This document shows, one piece after another, positions 8,233 through 17,028 of a DNA stretch of 40,061 nt. The stretch is from JAFARZ01 sp035651595. Its GTDB lineage: Bacteria > Actinomycetota > Actinomycetes > Streptosporangiales > Streptosporangiaceae. Position 1 is the first letter of the stretch; every line of letters begins with the position of its first letter. A program made the translations under genes and the position numbers. The DNA is taken from positions 1 to 40,061 of the forward strand of contig DASRFJ010000246.1 of the NCBI GenBank assembly GCA_035651595.1. Direction: 5' to 3'. The notes under the pieces are model-generated. The model saw nothing but the letters and a program-made list of their open reading frames with translations. It had not been told where the DNA came from and ran no database searches.

Positions 8233-9117
8233 GTGACCACACCCGCGCGTCCGATTGCCGAATACGCCTGGGAACGGCAGAGCGTGTGGTCACAGACCGC
8301 AGATCGGCTGAAGGGCGCCTCGCAATTGCGCTGGCGCTCCCGGATGATCCTCACCGTGGCCGCGGCCGCGCTCGCGCTCGCTGGCAGCCAGCTCAAGCCG
8401 GTCAGCGCCGCGGCGTCGACTGGTCTCACCGCGGCGGCGGCCGTCGCCTTGGCCGGGGTCGGCTTGCTCCGGGTACAGCAGGACGTCGAGCAGACCCGTC
8501 GCTGGACACGGGCGCGCTCGGTGTCGGAGGCGATGAAAGCCGACGTTTACACCTTTCTCGCGGAATCCGGGGAAGGCCGGCCCGAGGACCTAGCGCAACG
8601 GCTGGCGGCGCAGGTCCAGCGGCTCGAGGACGAAGCCGAGGACCTTCAGCCGTACACGCAGGATGTAACGGCCTCGGCACGGCCACTCCCCCAGGTGACC
8701 GACGTGGACAGCTACCTCGAGGTGCGCGTCCGCCGATCGCAGCTGGAGAACTACTACGGACCGAAGTCCCGTCGGCTGCACACGCGGTTGCGACAGGCCA
8801 AAGCCGCCGAAGTCACGCTTACATTAATGGCCGCCGCGCTCGCCGCCGTCGCCTCGGTCTCCGCGAACGCGGCCGCCTGGGCCGCGGTGGTGACAACCGC
8901 TGTCGCGGCGATCACCGCGTACACCGCCGCCGAGCGATACGAGTTCCTCTGGATCGAGTACACTCGCACCGCCGCCGAACTCCGCCGCCTGCTTGACCGC
9001 CGTACCGCGGCGGACGGCCACCCGCTCACCGGGATGAAGCTGGTCGCCGAGTGCGAACACGTCATCTCCGTCCAGAACGAGGCCTGGATGGCCAAGTGGG
9101 GTAAGAAAGCGCGCTGA
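8233..9117 (+). CDS. SLATT-domain (DUF4231-like) membrane protein
   Basis: This 294-residue protein has two transmembrane pairs. The first (about 38-80) follows ARPIAEYAWERQSVWSQTADRL and a helix rich in Arg/Trp. The second (about 195-235) is followed by AERYEFLWIEYTRTAAEL. These paired hallmarks fit a double SLATT module (SMODS and SLOG-associating 2TM effector families). SLATT proteins are predicted pore-forming effectors, found beside nucleotide-sensing or NLR-like proteins in anti-phage and conflict systems. Residues 90-190 between the pairs are helical and charged, and probably cytoplasmic. The start is inferred from the -10-like box six bases upstream; the open frame extends to 8155 without support. 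Eighty base pairs downstream on the same strand lies an NB-ARC/TPR protein, a plausible sensor partner. Confidence 0.8.
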   Translation: MTTPARPIAEYAWERQSVWSQTADRLKGASQLRWRSRMILTVAAAALALAGSQLKPVSAAASTGLTAAAAVALAGVGLLRVQQDVEQTRRWTRARSVSEAMKADVYTFLAESGEGRPEDLAQRLAAQVQRLEDEAEDLQPYTQDVTASARPLPQVTDVDSYLEVRVRRSQLENYYGPKSRRLHTRLRQAKAAEVTLTLMAAALAAVASVSANAAAWAAVVTTAVAAITAYTAAERYEFLWIEYTRTAAELRRLLDRRTAADGHPLTGMKLVAECEHVISVQNEAWMAKWGKKAR

Positions 9118-9197
9118 CGTGGCGCCGATCGAGCCGCGCACCTCGCGGGCGAATTGCCCCATTACTGTGTTAATGTGCCGGAATTAGCTCAGGAACC

Positions 9198-11645
9198 GTG
9201 ACGCCTCGGCAACTGCCAGCCGCAACGCGGAATTTCGCGGGCCGCGCTGCGGCCGTTCGCATGCTCGCCGGACTGGCGGGGTTGGTCGCCGGATCACGTG
9301 AGTCATCAGTGATCTCCGTGATTGACGGGACCGCTGGGGTGGGCAAGACCGCGCTGGCCTTGCACGTGGCGCACCAGATCGCCGGCGAATTCCCGGACGG
9401 CCAGCTATGCGCCAACCTGCGCGGCTTTGACCCAGCCGGCGCGCCGGTATCCGCGGCCGCTGCCATCAGGCTCCTGCTCGACGCCCTGGCCGTCCCCGCG
9501 GACGAGATCCCGGCGGACCCCGATGCGCAGGCGGCGCTGTATCAGCGCCTGCTGGCCGGCAAGCGGCTGCTGATGTTGCTGGACAACGCGCATGACGCCG
9601 AACAGCTCCGCCCGCTACTGCCTGCTGGCCCGGGCTGCCTGGTCCTCGTGACCAGCCGCCAGCGGCTCACCAGCCTGATCTCCGCCGGCGCTCACCCGCT
9701 CACCCTCGACGTACTCGACACCCGCGAGGCGGCGGACTTGCTGGCTCGCCACCTGGGCACGGAGCGGCTGGCCAGGGAGCCGGACGCCGTCACTGACCTG
9801 GTCGAGCTTTGCGCCAGGCTGCCGCTCGCGCTCAGCATCTGCGCCGCGCTCGTCGCCAGCCAGCCCGAGGTATCGCTGGCCGCGCTGGCTGAGCGGCTGC
9901 GCGACGCGCACAAACGGCTCGACGTCCTGGATGCCAGGCCGGCGGCGGCGAATCTCCGCGCCGTCTTCTGCTGTTCCTACCAGCAGCTCGATCCGGCCGC
10001 GGCGCGGCTGTTCCGCCTGCTGTGGCTGCGTGCCGGCCCGGACATCAGCGACGCGGCCGCGGCGAGCCTGGCCGGCCTGCCACCAGCGGACGGACGCCGC
10101 CTGCTCGGCGAGCTCACCCGGGCGCACCTGCTGACCGAGCACGCCGGCCGGTACACCTGCCACGGACTACTCCGCGCCTACGCCGCCGAACTGGCCGAGG
10201 AAACCGACAGCGAGGCTGATCAGCGCGCCGCTACTGGCCGGATGCTGGATCACTACACGCACACCGCCGCCGCCGCGGCGCTGCGGCTGCACCCCAAGCG
10301 CAACCCGGTCCCGCTCGGCGCGCTGCGGCCCGGTGTGAAACTGGAGCAGATCAGCGACGCCGGGCAGGCCCTCGCCTGGTTCCAAGCCGAGCGGCAGGTG
10401 CTGATCGCCGCCGTCGGCCGAGCCGCCGACGACCGCTTCGACACCCAGGTCTGGCAGCTCAGCTGGGCACTGTCGCGGTTCCTTGACATCCAGGGACGCT
10501 GGGACGACTGGGCCGCGATCGAGAAGATCGCGCTGGCCGCCACGCGGCGACTTGGCGACCGGGCGGCCCAGGCCGCGGCCCATCAGCGACTGGGTCACGC
10601 CAGCATCAGGCTCGGCAACTACCCGGAGGGCAACACGCAGCTGGAGCTCGCGCTGGCCATTCACACCGAGCGCGGGGACCATGCAGGGCAGGCGTACGTA
10701 CACAACTCGATGGCCATCGCGCTGAACTCGCAAGGCCGGTACCGCGAGGCACTCGACCACGCCGAACAGGCGCTGACCGCGTACACAACCGCCGGTGATC
10801 TGCCCGGCAAGGCGCTCGCGCTCAACTCGGTCGGCTGGGTCCATGCGGTTCTCGGCGATCACCAGCAGGCGCTCAGCTACTGCGGGCAGGCACTCGACCT
10901 GTTCGGCCAGCTCGGCCACCGCGAAGGGGTGGCCAACGCGCTGGACAGCCTCGGTTACGCCCACCAGCGACTCGGCAACTACACCGGGGCGACCGCCTGC
11001 TACGGACAGGCGCTCGGCCTGCATCGCGAGCTGGGCAGCCGCTGGGGGGTGGCGGAGACGCTCGACCATCTCGGGGACACCAAAGACGCCGCGGGGAGCC
11101 CCGCCGAGGCTCGGGCGGCCTGGGCCGAGGCGCTCACGATCCTGGAAGACCTACGCCATCCGGCGGCTAGCCAGCTCCGCGCGAAGCTCCGGCCGACGAG
11201 CTCCGCCCTTTTATCCGAACGGCCAGCCCTGCTTGCCCAATGCCCGGTTTGGTCCGGTATGGCCGCGCCGTCCGGCGGCCTGCCCGGGCTCCGGAAGGCG
11301 CTCGACAATCATTGCGGACAGTTACCCCCCCAAACCGGGAGGGTAACTGTCCGCAATAATCTGGCGGACCCGCGGCCGCACCCGAAATATGGCAGATGTC
11401 CGGTTCGCGGGCGTGGGGCAGCTGTTATCACCCTCGGGGGCGCGTGGCAGCCGGGATCACACCCGGCGCCGCGTGCGAGGGCCACGTCAGCTTGTCCGGA
11501 GGCGGTCCACGGTCACGTAGCCGTTTTGGGCCGCGATGTAGTGGTCGTACCAGCGGCCGGTGTCGTCGGTGCCGGCGAAGTGCTGCCACTCGGTGCCGCC
11601 CGCGGCGACCGTGACGCCGTTGGATCGCGCGTCGTCGGCGGTTGA
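9198..11645 (+). CDS. NB-ARC/TPR STAND-type NTPase
   Basis: It starts directly with the NTPase; no DNA-binding or effector domain precedes it. Walker A is DGTAGVGKTALAL (about 45-57), Walker B is RLLMLLDNA (about 128-136), and the sensor segment is CLVLVTSRQRL. The MHD-like position reads CHGLLR instead of MHDLLR. Residues 400-665 hold five to six tetratricopeptide repeats of the AfsR C-terminal type. Compared with AfsR/SARP regulators this is the signalling half without the SARP half, so it may be a stand-alone sensor. It lies 80 bp after the SLATT gene, with a TTAATGT element between them. After residue ~665 the sequence loses TPR character. The last ~150 residues overlap a strong hairpin and the 3' end of the convergent amidase gene, so the natural stop may have been lost. 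Confidence 0.82.
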   Translation: MTPRQLPAATRNFAGRAAAVRMLAGLAGLVAGSRESSVISVIDGTAGVGKTALALHVAHQIAGEFPDGQLCANLRGFDPAGAPVSAAAAIRLLLDALAVPADEIPADPDAQAALYQRLLAGKRLLMLLDNAHDAEQLRPLLPAGPGCLVLVTSRQRLTSLISAGAHPLTLDVLDTREAADLLARHLGTERLAREPDAVTDLVELCARLPLALSICAALVASQPEVSLAALAERLRDAHKRLDVLDARPAAANLRAVFCCSYQQLDPAAARLFRLLWLRAGPDISDAAAASLAGLPPADGRRLLGELTRAHLLTEHAGRYTCHGLLRAYAAELAEETDSEADQRAATGRMLDHYTHTAAAAALRLHPKRNPVPLGALRPGVKLEQISDAGQALAWFQAERQVLIAAVGRAADDRFDTQVWQLSWALSRFLDIQGRWDDWAAIEKIALAATRRLGDRAAQAAAHQRLGHASIRLGNYPEGNTQLELALAIHTERGDHAGQAYVHNSMAIALNSQGRYREALDHAEQALTAYTTAGDLPGKALALNSVGWVHAVLGDHQQALSYCGQALDLFGQLGHREGVANALDSLGYAHQRLGNYTGATACYGQALGLHRELGSRWGVAETLDHLGDTKDAAGSPAEARAAWAEALTILEDLRHPAASQLRAKLRPTSSALLSERPALLAQCPVWSGMAAPSGGLPGLRKALDNHCGQLPPQTGRVTVRNNLADPRPHPKYGRCPVRGRGAAVITLGGAWQPGSHPAPRARATSACPEAVHGHVAVLGRDVVVVPAAGVVGAGEVLPLGAARGDRDAVGSRVVGG
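11311..11357. terminator. Perfect 17-bp hairpin between convergent genes
   Basis: ATTGCGGACAGTTACCC at 11311-11327 pairs perfectly with GGGTAACTGTCCGCAAT at 11341-11357 around a 13-base loop. It sits between the TPR region of the STAND gene and the 3' end of the amidase gene on the other strand, where a bidirectional terminator is expected. There is no U-tract, as is common in actinobacteria. It lies inside the nominal open frame of the STAND gene. Confidence 0.75.
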
Positions 11646-13133
11646 CCACATCGTGTCGGTTGACGTGCCGAGCGTCTGCCCGGCGACCCGATCGGACAGC
11701 TGGCGCCGCATCCAGACGGTGCCGGTCACGCTGAAGTTGTTGTCGTCGGTTCCCTGGAACGTCTCGGTCACGCTGACCGGGTAGGACCACGTGTGCACGG
11801 CCACTTGGTCCCCGGAAACGGAGCGTGTCCAGCCCGCGTCGATCTCCCGCACGTCCTGAGTGCTTCCGCCGGCCGACACCGTGTCGACGTTGCGGAAGTC
11901 CGCCTGCTGCGTGACCGAGGTGGGGATGCGGCCGCGCGAGGTGTCGACGTAACCGGCGACCGTCCAGCTGCGGCTCGCGGTCATCGTGGCCGTCGTCGTC
12001 GTGCTCGTGCTCTGTTCGCTGGTGGACTGCACCGCGGCAGGCGCGATCGTGTCCTCGGTGAGGGCACCGCTGGTCTGCGTCGCGTGCGGGTCGGTGTAGA
12101 GCAGCAGGTTGACCTCGAGGTTCCAGACGTCCCCGGCGTTCGCGACGGTGAGCGCCACCGTGTGCGACCCGCCGTCGACGAGCCGGCCGACGAACGGCGT
12201 GACGTTCAGCAACTCGGGGGTGAAGTCGAAGGTGCCGATGGCTGGGATCGGGCGCCACAGCGTCGGCACGATCCCGCCCGTGAAGATGTAGGGGAAGTAC
12301 TGGGTCACTCCGGCGGGGGTGCCGTCGATCGCCGCGCTCACCTCGCGGTAGGCGCCGTGCCCGCACAGGCCCGTGGCGGCGTACTTCGCCGCCACATCGT
12401 CCGGCACGTCGGTGAACCACTGCTCGTCGCAGCCGTTGCCCTTGATGTAGACCTCAAGGTAGGCGCCGACGATGTTGCGCGGGAGCCCGGCGGCGGGGAA
12501 GTCGACGGTCGGCGTGGCCGCGGCAGCGTCCTTCGCGCCGAGCCCTATCACGTCGTTCGGTTCGGCCGGTGCCGGGTCAGCGCGGCCGGCCGCGTAGAAC
12601 GTGATTGTCACCGTCTGGTCGTAGACTCCCGTGTCCGTGCTGTTCACGAAGTTCCCGATGCCGCCGTTGTAGGGCTGCGGGGTGCGGAAGACGGAGCTGT
12701 ACTCGGTGAGGTCCTTGGCGAAGTGATAGGTGATCCCGGCTGGATCGGGCTCATATGTGGTGCCGAAGTAGACGGTCACGCCACCGATGGTCAGCTCGCC
12801 GCTGCGGTCGAACTGCCGCCCCTGAACCTGGGTGGTCCAGTCCAGCACGACCTTCGACCAGGGTCCGGGACACGCGGCGGGCGGCGTGAGGGTACCGGTG
12901 AAGTTCTGCGGTGCGCCGCTCGTCGTGTTCGAGGGAAAGTCCGTGGCGAGGCTGACCGTGCAAGCCTTCGTGTGCGGCCGGGAGACCGGCGGCTCGGCGG
13001 TCACCGGATTCTGCGAGTTGATCTCGACCGGCGTCGCCGCGTGCGCCGTCAGAGCGCTTCCCGTCAGCGTCGCCGCCACCAGCGCTCCGGCACCCAGCAG
13101 GCCGGCCGCCCATCGCATTCGCACGAGATGCAC
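11487..13133 (-). CDS. Secreted PNGase A-like N-glycan amidase
   Basis: This 548-residue protein starts at GTG 13133, which follows a GGGAGG site. Its first ~32 residues form a classical signal peptide (VRMRW, a hydrophobic core, then TAHA before the mature ATP). The mature part has the conserved blocks of peptide-N4-(N-acetyl-beta-glucosaminyl)asparagine amidase A: GNGCDEQWF, AYREVSAAIDG, GVTQYFPYIFTGGIVPTLWRPI and TFDFTPELLNVTPF. The enzyme cleaves the bond between asparagine and N-glycans, so it would act outside the cell on eukaryotic or other glycoproteins. A Ser/Thr-rich stretch near 390-410 looks like a linker. It stands alone and is convergent with the STAND gene. The family call is strong; activity is inferred. 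Confidence 0.88.
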   Translation of the reverse strand: MHLVRMRWAAGLLGAGALVAATLTGSALTAHAATPVEINSQNPVTAEPPVSRPHTKACTVSLATDFPSNTTSGAPQNFTGTLTPPAACPGPWSKVVLDWTTQVQGRQFDRSGELTIGGVTVYFGTTYEPDPAGITYHFAKDLTEYSSVFRTPQPYNGGIGNFVNSTDTGVYDQTVTITFYAAGRADPAPAEPNDVIGLGAKDAAAATPTVDFPAAGLPRNIVGAYLEVYIKGNGCDEQWFTDVPDDVAAKYAATGLCGHGAYREVSAAIDGTPAGVTQYFPYIFTGGIVPTLWRPIPAIGTFDFTPELLNVTPFVGRLVDGGSHTVALTVANAGDVWNLEVNLLLYTDPHATQTSGALTEDTIAPAAVQSTSEQSTSTTTTATMTASRSWTVAGYVDTSRGRIPTSVTQQADFRNVDTVSAGGSTQDVREIDAGWTRSVSGDQVAVHTWSYPVSVTETFQGTDDNNFSVTGTVWMRRQLSDRVAGQTLGTSTDTMWSTADDARSNGVTVAAGGTEWQHFAGTDDTGRWYDHYIAAQNGYVTVDRLRTS

Positions 13134-13228
13134 CCGGGCCTCCCAGAACACCACGTTTCCGGACATGGGATGCCGTGACCATACCATGGCGCAGAGCATC
13201 TGACGCGGCGGCCGAGGTAAGGAGCGCG

Positions 13229-13897
13229 ATGGCGCCTGATCCACAGCAGATCGAGACGGTCCGGCGGCGCCTGCGTGACGAGCAGGGCGAGTTCGTCCCG
13301 CACCGCCGGCTGCCGGTGCTGGATGAGGTCATCGCGACCGTGCTGTCCCAGCATACCTCCGACCGCAACTCGGAGCGCGCGTTCGCACAGCTCAAGGAGC
13401 GATTCCCGCGCTGGGACCAGGTGCTCGAGGCGAGCCCGGAACAGGTCGCCGACGCCATCCGCTGCGGCGGCATAGCGGACCAGAAGGCACGCCGTATCCA
13501 GCAGATCCTGCTGACCGTCGAGCAGCGCGAACACCGCCTTGACTTGGCTCGCCTGCATGAACTCGACGACCCGGCGGTCGAGGACTACCTCACCTCGCTG
13601 CCTGGAGTCGGACCGAAGACCGCGGCTTGCGTGCTCGTGTTCGCCATGGGCCGCGCCGCCTTCCCGGTCGATACACACGTGCACCGCATCGTCACCCGGC
13701 TCGGCTGGATCCCGCCAAAGACCACCGCCGACCGCGCATACCGGTTGCTCGGCCCGCTCATCCCGCCCTCGGCCAGGTACGATCTCCATGTCGCCCTCAT
13801 CGGGCACGGCCGGACGGTATGCGACGCGCAGCGCCCGCGCTGTGTCGTCTGCGTCCTGCGTGACCTGTGCCCCGCGGGAGCAGCCCGCGGCGGCTGA
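13229..13897 (+). CDS. nth: Endonuclease III-family DNA glycosylase/AP lyase
   Basis: This 222-residue HhH-GPD protein removes oxidised pyrimidines and nicks abasic sites, or belongs to a close relative of that group. The helix-hairpin-helix LPGVGPKTAACVL carries the catalytic lysine. The following FPVDTHVHRIVTRLGW carries the catalytic aspartate. The C-terminus has the four cysteines of the [4Fe-4S] loop with the standard spacing C-x6-C-x2-C-x5-C (VCDAQRPRCVVCVLRDLC). The ATG at 13229 follows AAGGAG at a good distance, so the in-frame ATG at 13175 is not used. It is divergent from the secreted amidase, with about 95 bp between the starts. Substrate preference within the family cannot be told from sequence. 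Confidence 0.9.
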   Translation: MAPDPQQIETVRRRLRDEQGEFVPHRRLPVLDEVIATVLSQHTSDRNSERAFAQLKERFPRWDQVLEASPEQVADAIRCGGIADQKARRIQQILLTVEQREHRLDLARLHELDDPAVEDYLTSLPGVGPKTAACVLVFAMGRAAFPVDTHVHRIVTRLGWIPPKTTADRAYRLLGPLIPPSARYDLHVALIGHGRTVCDAQRPRCVVCVLRDLCPAGAARGG

Positions 13898-13996
13898 TTC
13901 GTAACGGGGCCGGCAAGTGACTAGCTGGAATCCGACCGCGCCTCCGGGCCGCCGAGTCATGCACAGCACGACGAAACCCCACGGAAGGGCAACCCG

Positions 13997-14791
13997 ATGA
14001 CCGAGTTGAACGCGGAACATGCCAGGCGAGCGATCGTCGAACACACCCGGCGTCTGGCGGAATCAGCCGCCGCGGCCGGACCTGACGCCGTGGTGCCGAC
14101 AACCCCGCAGTGGACCATCACTGACCTGGTCCGGCACGTGGGCCAGACCCAGCACTGGGTCGCGGAGATCATTGAGCGGCGCATCACCGACCCCGCCCAG
14201 CTGCCCACGGAGATGGCCGTACTCCCCGCCGACCCCCGCGAGTGGCATGCGTGGCTGTCGGAGTCCGCGCAGCGGGTCGCGGATGCGTGCTCCGATGACG
14301 CGCTCGACGCGCCGGTGTTCAACCCCGCTGGGGACGAGCGGCCCGGGACGCGATTCTGGATGTCCAGCATGCTCAACGAGGCGGTCGTCCACGGATTTGA
14401 CGCGGCCAGCGCGGCACGCCGGCCGGCCGGCATTGACGCCGACATCGCGGCCGCGCTCGTCAGCAACCACCTTGCGATGCTCACTTCCCCCACGTGGGCG
14501 ATGCAGCGGCCCGAATCCGCCCGCGCCATCCAGGGCACCGGGCAGACCCTGCAATTGCTGGCCGCGGACGGCGCGGGCGCCTGGTTCGTCGAACGGCACC
14601 CTGACGGGGCAACGTGGCGGCCCGGAACCAAGCAGGCCGATGTGACGATAACCGGTCCGGCACGATCGCTGCTGCTGACCTTGACCCGACGACTCCCTCT
14701 CACCGACCCCGAAGCCACCAGCGTCAGCATCGACGGCGACATTGATCTTGCCCAGCATTGGCTCGACAACACCGCCCATGTCAGCGGCTGA
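13997..14791 (+). CDS. Maleylpyruvate isomerase-family mycothiol-dependent protein
   Basis: This 264-residue protein has an N-terminal DinB-like four-helix bundle of the MDMPI type, with WTITDLVRHVGQTQHWV including the conserved metal-binding histidine. A further histidine sits in LNEAVVHGFDAA, and there is a C-terminal SCP2-like domain from about 170 on. Relatives use mycothiol as cofactor for isomerisation or thiol transfer; this one's substrate is unknown. The ATG at 13997 has a GAAGGG ribosome binding site upstream. It is 100 bp downstream of nth on the same strand, with nothing notable in the gap. Confidence 0.85.
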   Translation: MTELNAEHARRAIVEHTRRLAESAAAAGPDAVVPTTPQWTITDLVRHVGQTQHWVAEIIERRITDPAQLPTEMAVLPADPREWHAWLSESAQRVADACSDDALDAPVFNPAGDERPGTRFWMSSMLNEAVVHGFDAASAARRPAGIDADIAAALVSNHLAMLTSPTWAMQRPESARAIQGTGQTLQLLAADGAGAWFVERHPDGATWRPGTKQADVTITGPARSLLLTLTRRLPLTDPEATSVSIDGDIDLAQHWLDNTAHVSG

Positions 14792-14890
14792 CCGGCACCG
14801 AGGCGCCAGTTGCACGATGCCGCGGACGTTCCGCTTACGAATCGCCAGTAACGCTGGACCATCAGCGGCGATCGGTGCGACGATGCGCTG

Positions 14891-15259
14891 GTGTCGGTCG
14901 CTGATCATCAGAGGTTGCGGGTGCTGGAGGGTCGGTACGTACTGGAGCGCCTGGTACCGGGCGTCGAAGTCGGCCGTGATGGCGAGGTGCTCGCGGTCGT
15001 GCACGGCCCTGACGGCGGAGCGTGCATGCGACGCCGGGATGCGGCCGACGACGCCTGGGTGGCGCTGTGGAATGGCGACGTGGCGCACCCGCCGGACGCG
15101 ACCGGCATGCTGGCCGCGATCGTGGCGCCGCTCGCCGCCGGCAATGTGCCTGTCTGGGTCGCGGCCAGCTTCGACGGCGACATCGTGCTGATCCCCGTTG
15201 ATCAGGTGGAAGAGGCGGCTGAGCTGCTGCGCCGGGCCGGCCACCGGGTGATTGGCTGA
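14891..15259 (+). CDS. ACT-domain (CASTOR-like) protein
   Basis: This 122-residue protein resembles the small ACT/CASTOR amino-acid-sensing fold. It has an N-terminal LEGRYVLERLVPG strand, a central WVALWNGDV strand and a C-terminal MLAAIVAPLAAGNVPVWVAASFDGDIVLIPVDQVEEA. That last part is the typical ACT beta-alpha-beta with its ligand-binding loop. Such proteins bind small ligands and have no catalytic residues. The GTG start at 14891 has no clear ribosome binding site. It is possibly cotranscribed with the PPOX gene 81 bp downstream. Confidence 0.75.
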   Translation: MSVADHQRLRVLEGRYVLERLVPGVEVGRDGEVLAVVHGPDGGACMRRRDAADDAWVALWNGDVAHPPDATGMLAAIVAPLAAGNVPVWVAASFDGDIVLIPVDQVEEAAELLRRAGHRVIG

Positions 15260-15340
15260 ACTCGCTGGCGGTGGTCGCCGGGTTGGTGCGGCCTGGATGT
15301 ACCCTGACCCGCAGACAGGCTCTCGGAGAGGACGATCACC

Positions 15341-15802
15341 ATGCCCCGGCTAGCGACAGCCGACCGCGTCGAGCTTTCCGCGCTGCTCGAGTTCATCCGG
15401 CCGCGCCACCACGCCGTCCTCATCACCACCAGAGCCGACGGCCGTCCCCAGTCCTCGCCGGTGGCATGCGGGGTCGACCGGGCCGGGCGGATCGTCGTCG
15501 CCAGCTACCCGGCGCGGGCGAAGATCCGCAACGCGCGGCGTGACCCGAGGGTGTCGTGCTGTGTGCTGTCCGACGACTGGGACGGTCCCTATGTGCACCT
15601 CGACGGGACCGCCGAGGTGCTCGACATGCCGGAGGCGCTCGACGGCCTGGTCGAGTACTTCCGGTGTATCGCCGGCGAGCATCCGGACTGGGATGAGTAC
15701 CGCGCCGCCATGGTGCGGCAGGACAAATCGCTGCTCCGGGTCAGCATCGATCACTGGGGCCCGATCGCGACCGGCGGCTTTCCGCCCGGCACCGATGCCT
15801 GA
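15341..15802 (+). CDS. PPOX-class F420-dependent oxidoreductase
   Basis: This 153-residue split-barrel protein has HAVLITTRADGRPQSSPVACGVD at the N-terminal barrel strand, YPARAKIRNARRDPRVSCCVLSDD as the cofactor phosphate-binding segment, and VHLDGTAEVLD. The K-RN--RDPRV pattern is that of the TIGR03618/F420-type subgroup. The substrate is unknown. The ATG at 15341 is preceded by GGAGAGGA. Its 3' end overlaps the convergent antiporter gene by 52 bp. It is paralogous in fold to the protein at 4385-4792 but clearly not a recent copy. Confidence 0.85.
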   Translation: MPRLATADRVELSALLEFIRPRHHAVLITTRADGRPQSSPVACGVDRAGRIVVASYPARAKIRNARRDPRVSCCVLSDDWDGPYVHLDGTAEVLDMPEALDGLVEYFRCIAGEHPDWDEYRAAMVRQDKSLLRVSIDHWGPIATGGFPPGTDA

Positions 15803-17025
15803 CCGGGGCGCCCGGCGGGCAGTTTGACCCAGGCCAGCAGCGGCGAGGTCGCCATCGTGGTGATCACCGCCATCAGGACGAGCACGGCGAACAACTGCTT
15901 GCCGATGATGCCGTCGGTCAGGCCGACATTGAGCGCGATCAGCTCGGTGAGTCCGCGGGTGTTGACCAGCACGGCCACGCCGGCCGATTCCCTGGGCGGC
16001 AGCCCGCTCAGGCGGGCGGCCGGGTAGGCCGACCCCAGCTTGCCCGCACAGGCCACGACCACCACGATCGCGAGCACCACGAACGCGTCCGCGCCCAGCG
16101 TGCCGATGTTCATCGACAGGCCGGTGACCACGAAGAACAACGGCAGCAGCAGGCCACCGACCTGCTCGAGCGGGCGCAGCACCTCCTCGTCGGGAGTACC
16201 GTCCAGGCAGGGCATGGTGAGCCCGGCCAGGAACCCGCCGAACACCGGGTGCAGGCCGAGCGACGCGCTGACCCACGCGCCGGCCAGCGCCAGGAGCAAG
16301 GCGATTGGCAGCTGGCTGGACAGGGCGGACACCCGCCAACGCAGCCACCAGCGCAGCAACGGCCGCACCAGGAACAGCATGCCGACCGCGAACGCGCACA
16401 ACAGCAGCAGGGTGAGCCAGGGCGGCCGGCCGTGCTTGTGCAGGGTGGCGGCCGCCGCCACCGCGAGCAGCAGCCAGGCGCCGGCGTCCATGATGCCGGC
16501 CGCGGCCGTGGCGGTAATCCCGGCCCGGGTGCCCGCGATGCCTCGCTCGCGGACGATCGCCGCCAGCACCGGCAGCGCGGTGATGGCCAGGACCACGCCC
16601 ATGTACAGCACGAAGGCACGGCTGGAGTGCGGTGAGCCGAGGGCATCGAATCGCGACCGGAACACCACGGCCGCCGCGATGCCGAGGCCGAGCGGCAGGA
16701 GCAGCCCGCTCGTGGCCACGAACGGAGCGGCCCGGCGCTGCCCGCGCAGCGACCGGAGATCGAGTTCGTAGCCCACCACGAACATGAAGATGACCACGGC
16801 CACGTTGGCCAGGACGGTGAGTGACGGCAGGGCCGCGGCCGGGAAGAGCCGGGTCGTCAGATGCCCCGGCAACCGGCCCAGGAGGCTCGGCCCCAGCGCG
16901 ATCCCGGCGAGTATCTGGCCGATCACCGCGGGCTGGCCGCACCTGCGGGCGAGCGCGCCCATCAGCCAGGAAGCCACGAGTACCAAGGCCATGTCACCGA
17001 TGACGTCGGCGATCAGGACGTCCAT
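15751..17025 (-). CDS. Cation/proton antiporter (CPA2/Kef type)
   Basis: This 424-residue integral membrane protein has 11-13 predicted hydrophobic helices. It carries the Na_H_Exchanger landmarks GQPAVIGQILAGIALGPSLLG, VGYELDL, ITALPVLAAIVRERG and AAAGIMDAGAWLLLA, whose aspartate is at the ion-binding position. NTRGLTELIALNVGL with the conserved arginine follows. There is no C-terminal RCK/TrkA domain. It exchanges protons for Na+ or K+ across the cytoplasmic membrane. Only 3 bp separate it from the DUF3326 gene upstream, so the two are cotranscribed. Similar antiporters sit at the edge of many antibiotic clusters, where an export or tolerance role has been suggested; here that is inference. 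Confidence 0.88.
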   Translation of the reverse strand: MDVLIADVIGDMALVLVASWLMGALARRCGQPAVIGQILAGIALGPSLLGRLPGHLTTRLFPAAALPSLTVLANVAVVIFMFVVGYELDLRSLRGQRRAAPFVATSGLLLPLGLGIAAAVVFRSRFDALGSPHSSRAFVLYMGVVLAITALPVLAAIVRERGIAGTRAGITATAAAGIMDAGAWLLLAVAAAATLHKHGRPPWLTLLLLCAFAVGMLFLVRPLLRWWLRWRVSALSSQLPIALLLALAGAWVSASLGLHPVFGGFLAGLTMPCLDGTPDEEVLRPLEQVGGLLLPLFFVVTGLSMNIGTLGADAFVVLAIVVVVACAGKLGSAYPAARLSGLPPRESAGVAVLVNTRGLTELIALNVGLTDGIIGKQLFAVLVLMAVITTMATSPLLAWVKLPAGRPGQASVPGGKPPVAIGPQ

Positions 17026-17028
17026 TTC

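Noticed and set aside
9198..11645. A SARP pathway regulator
   Set aside because: It resembles the NB-ARC/TPR half of AfsR but begins directly at the NTPase and has no DNA-binding domain.
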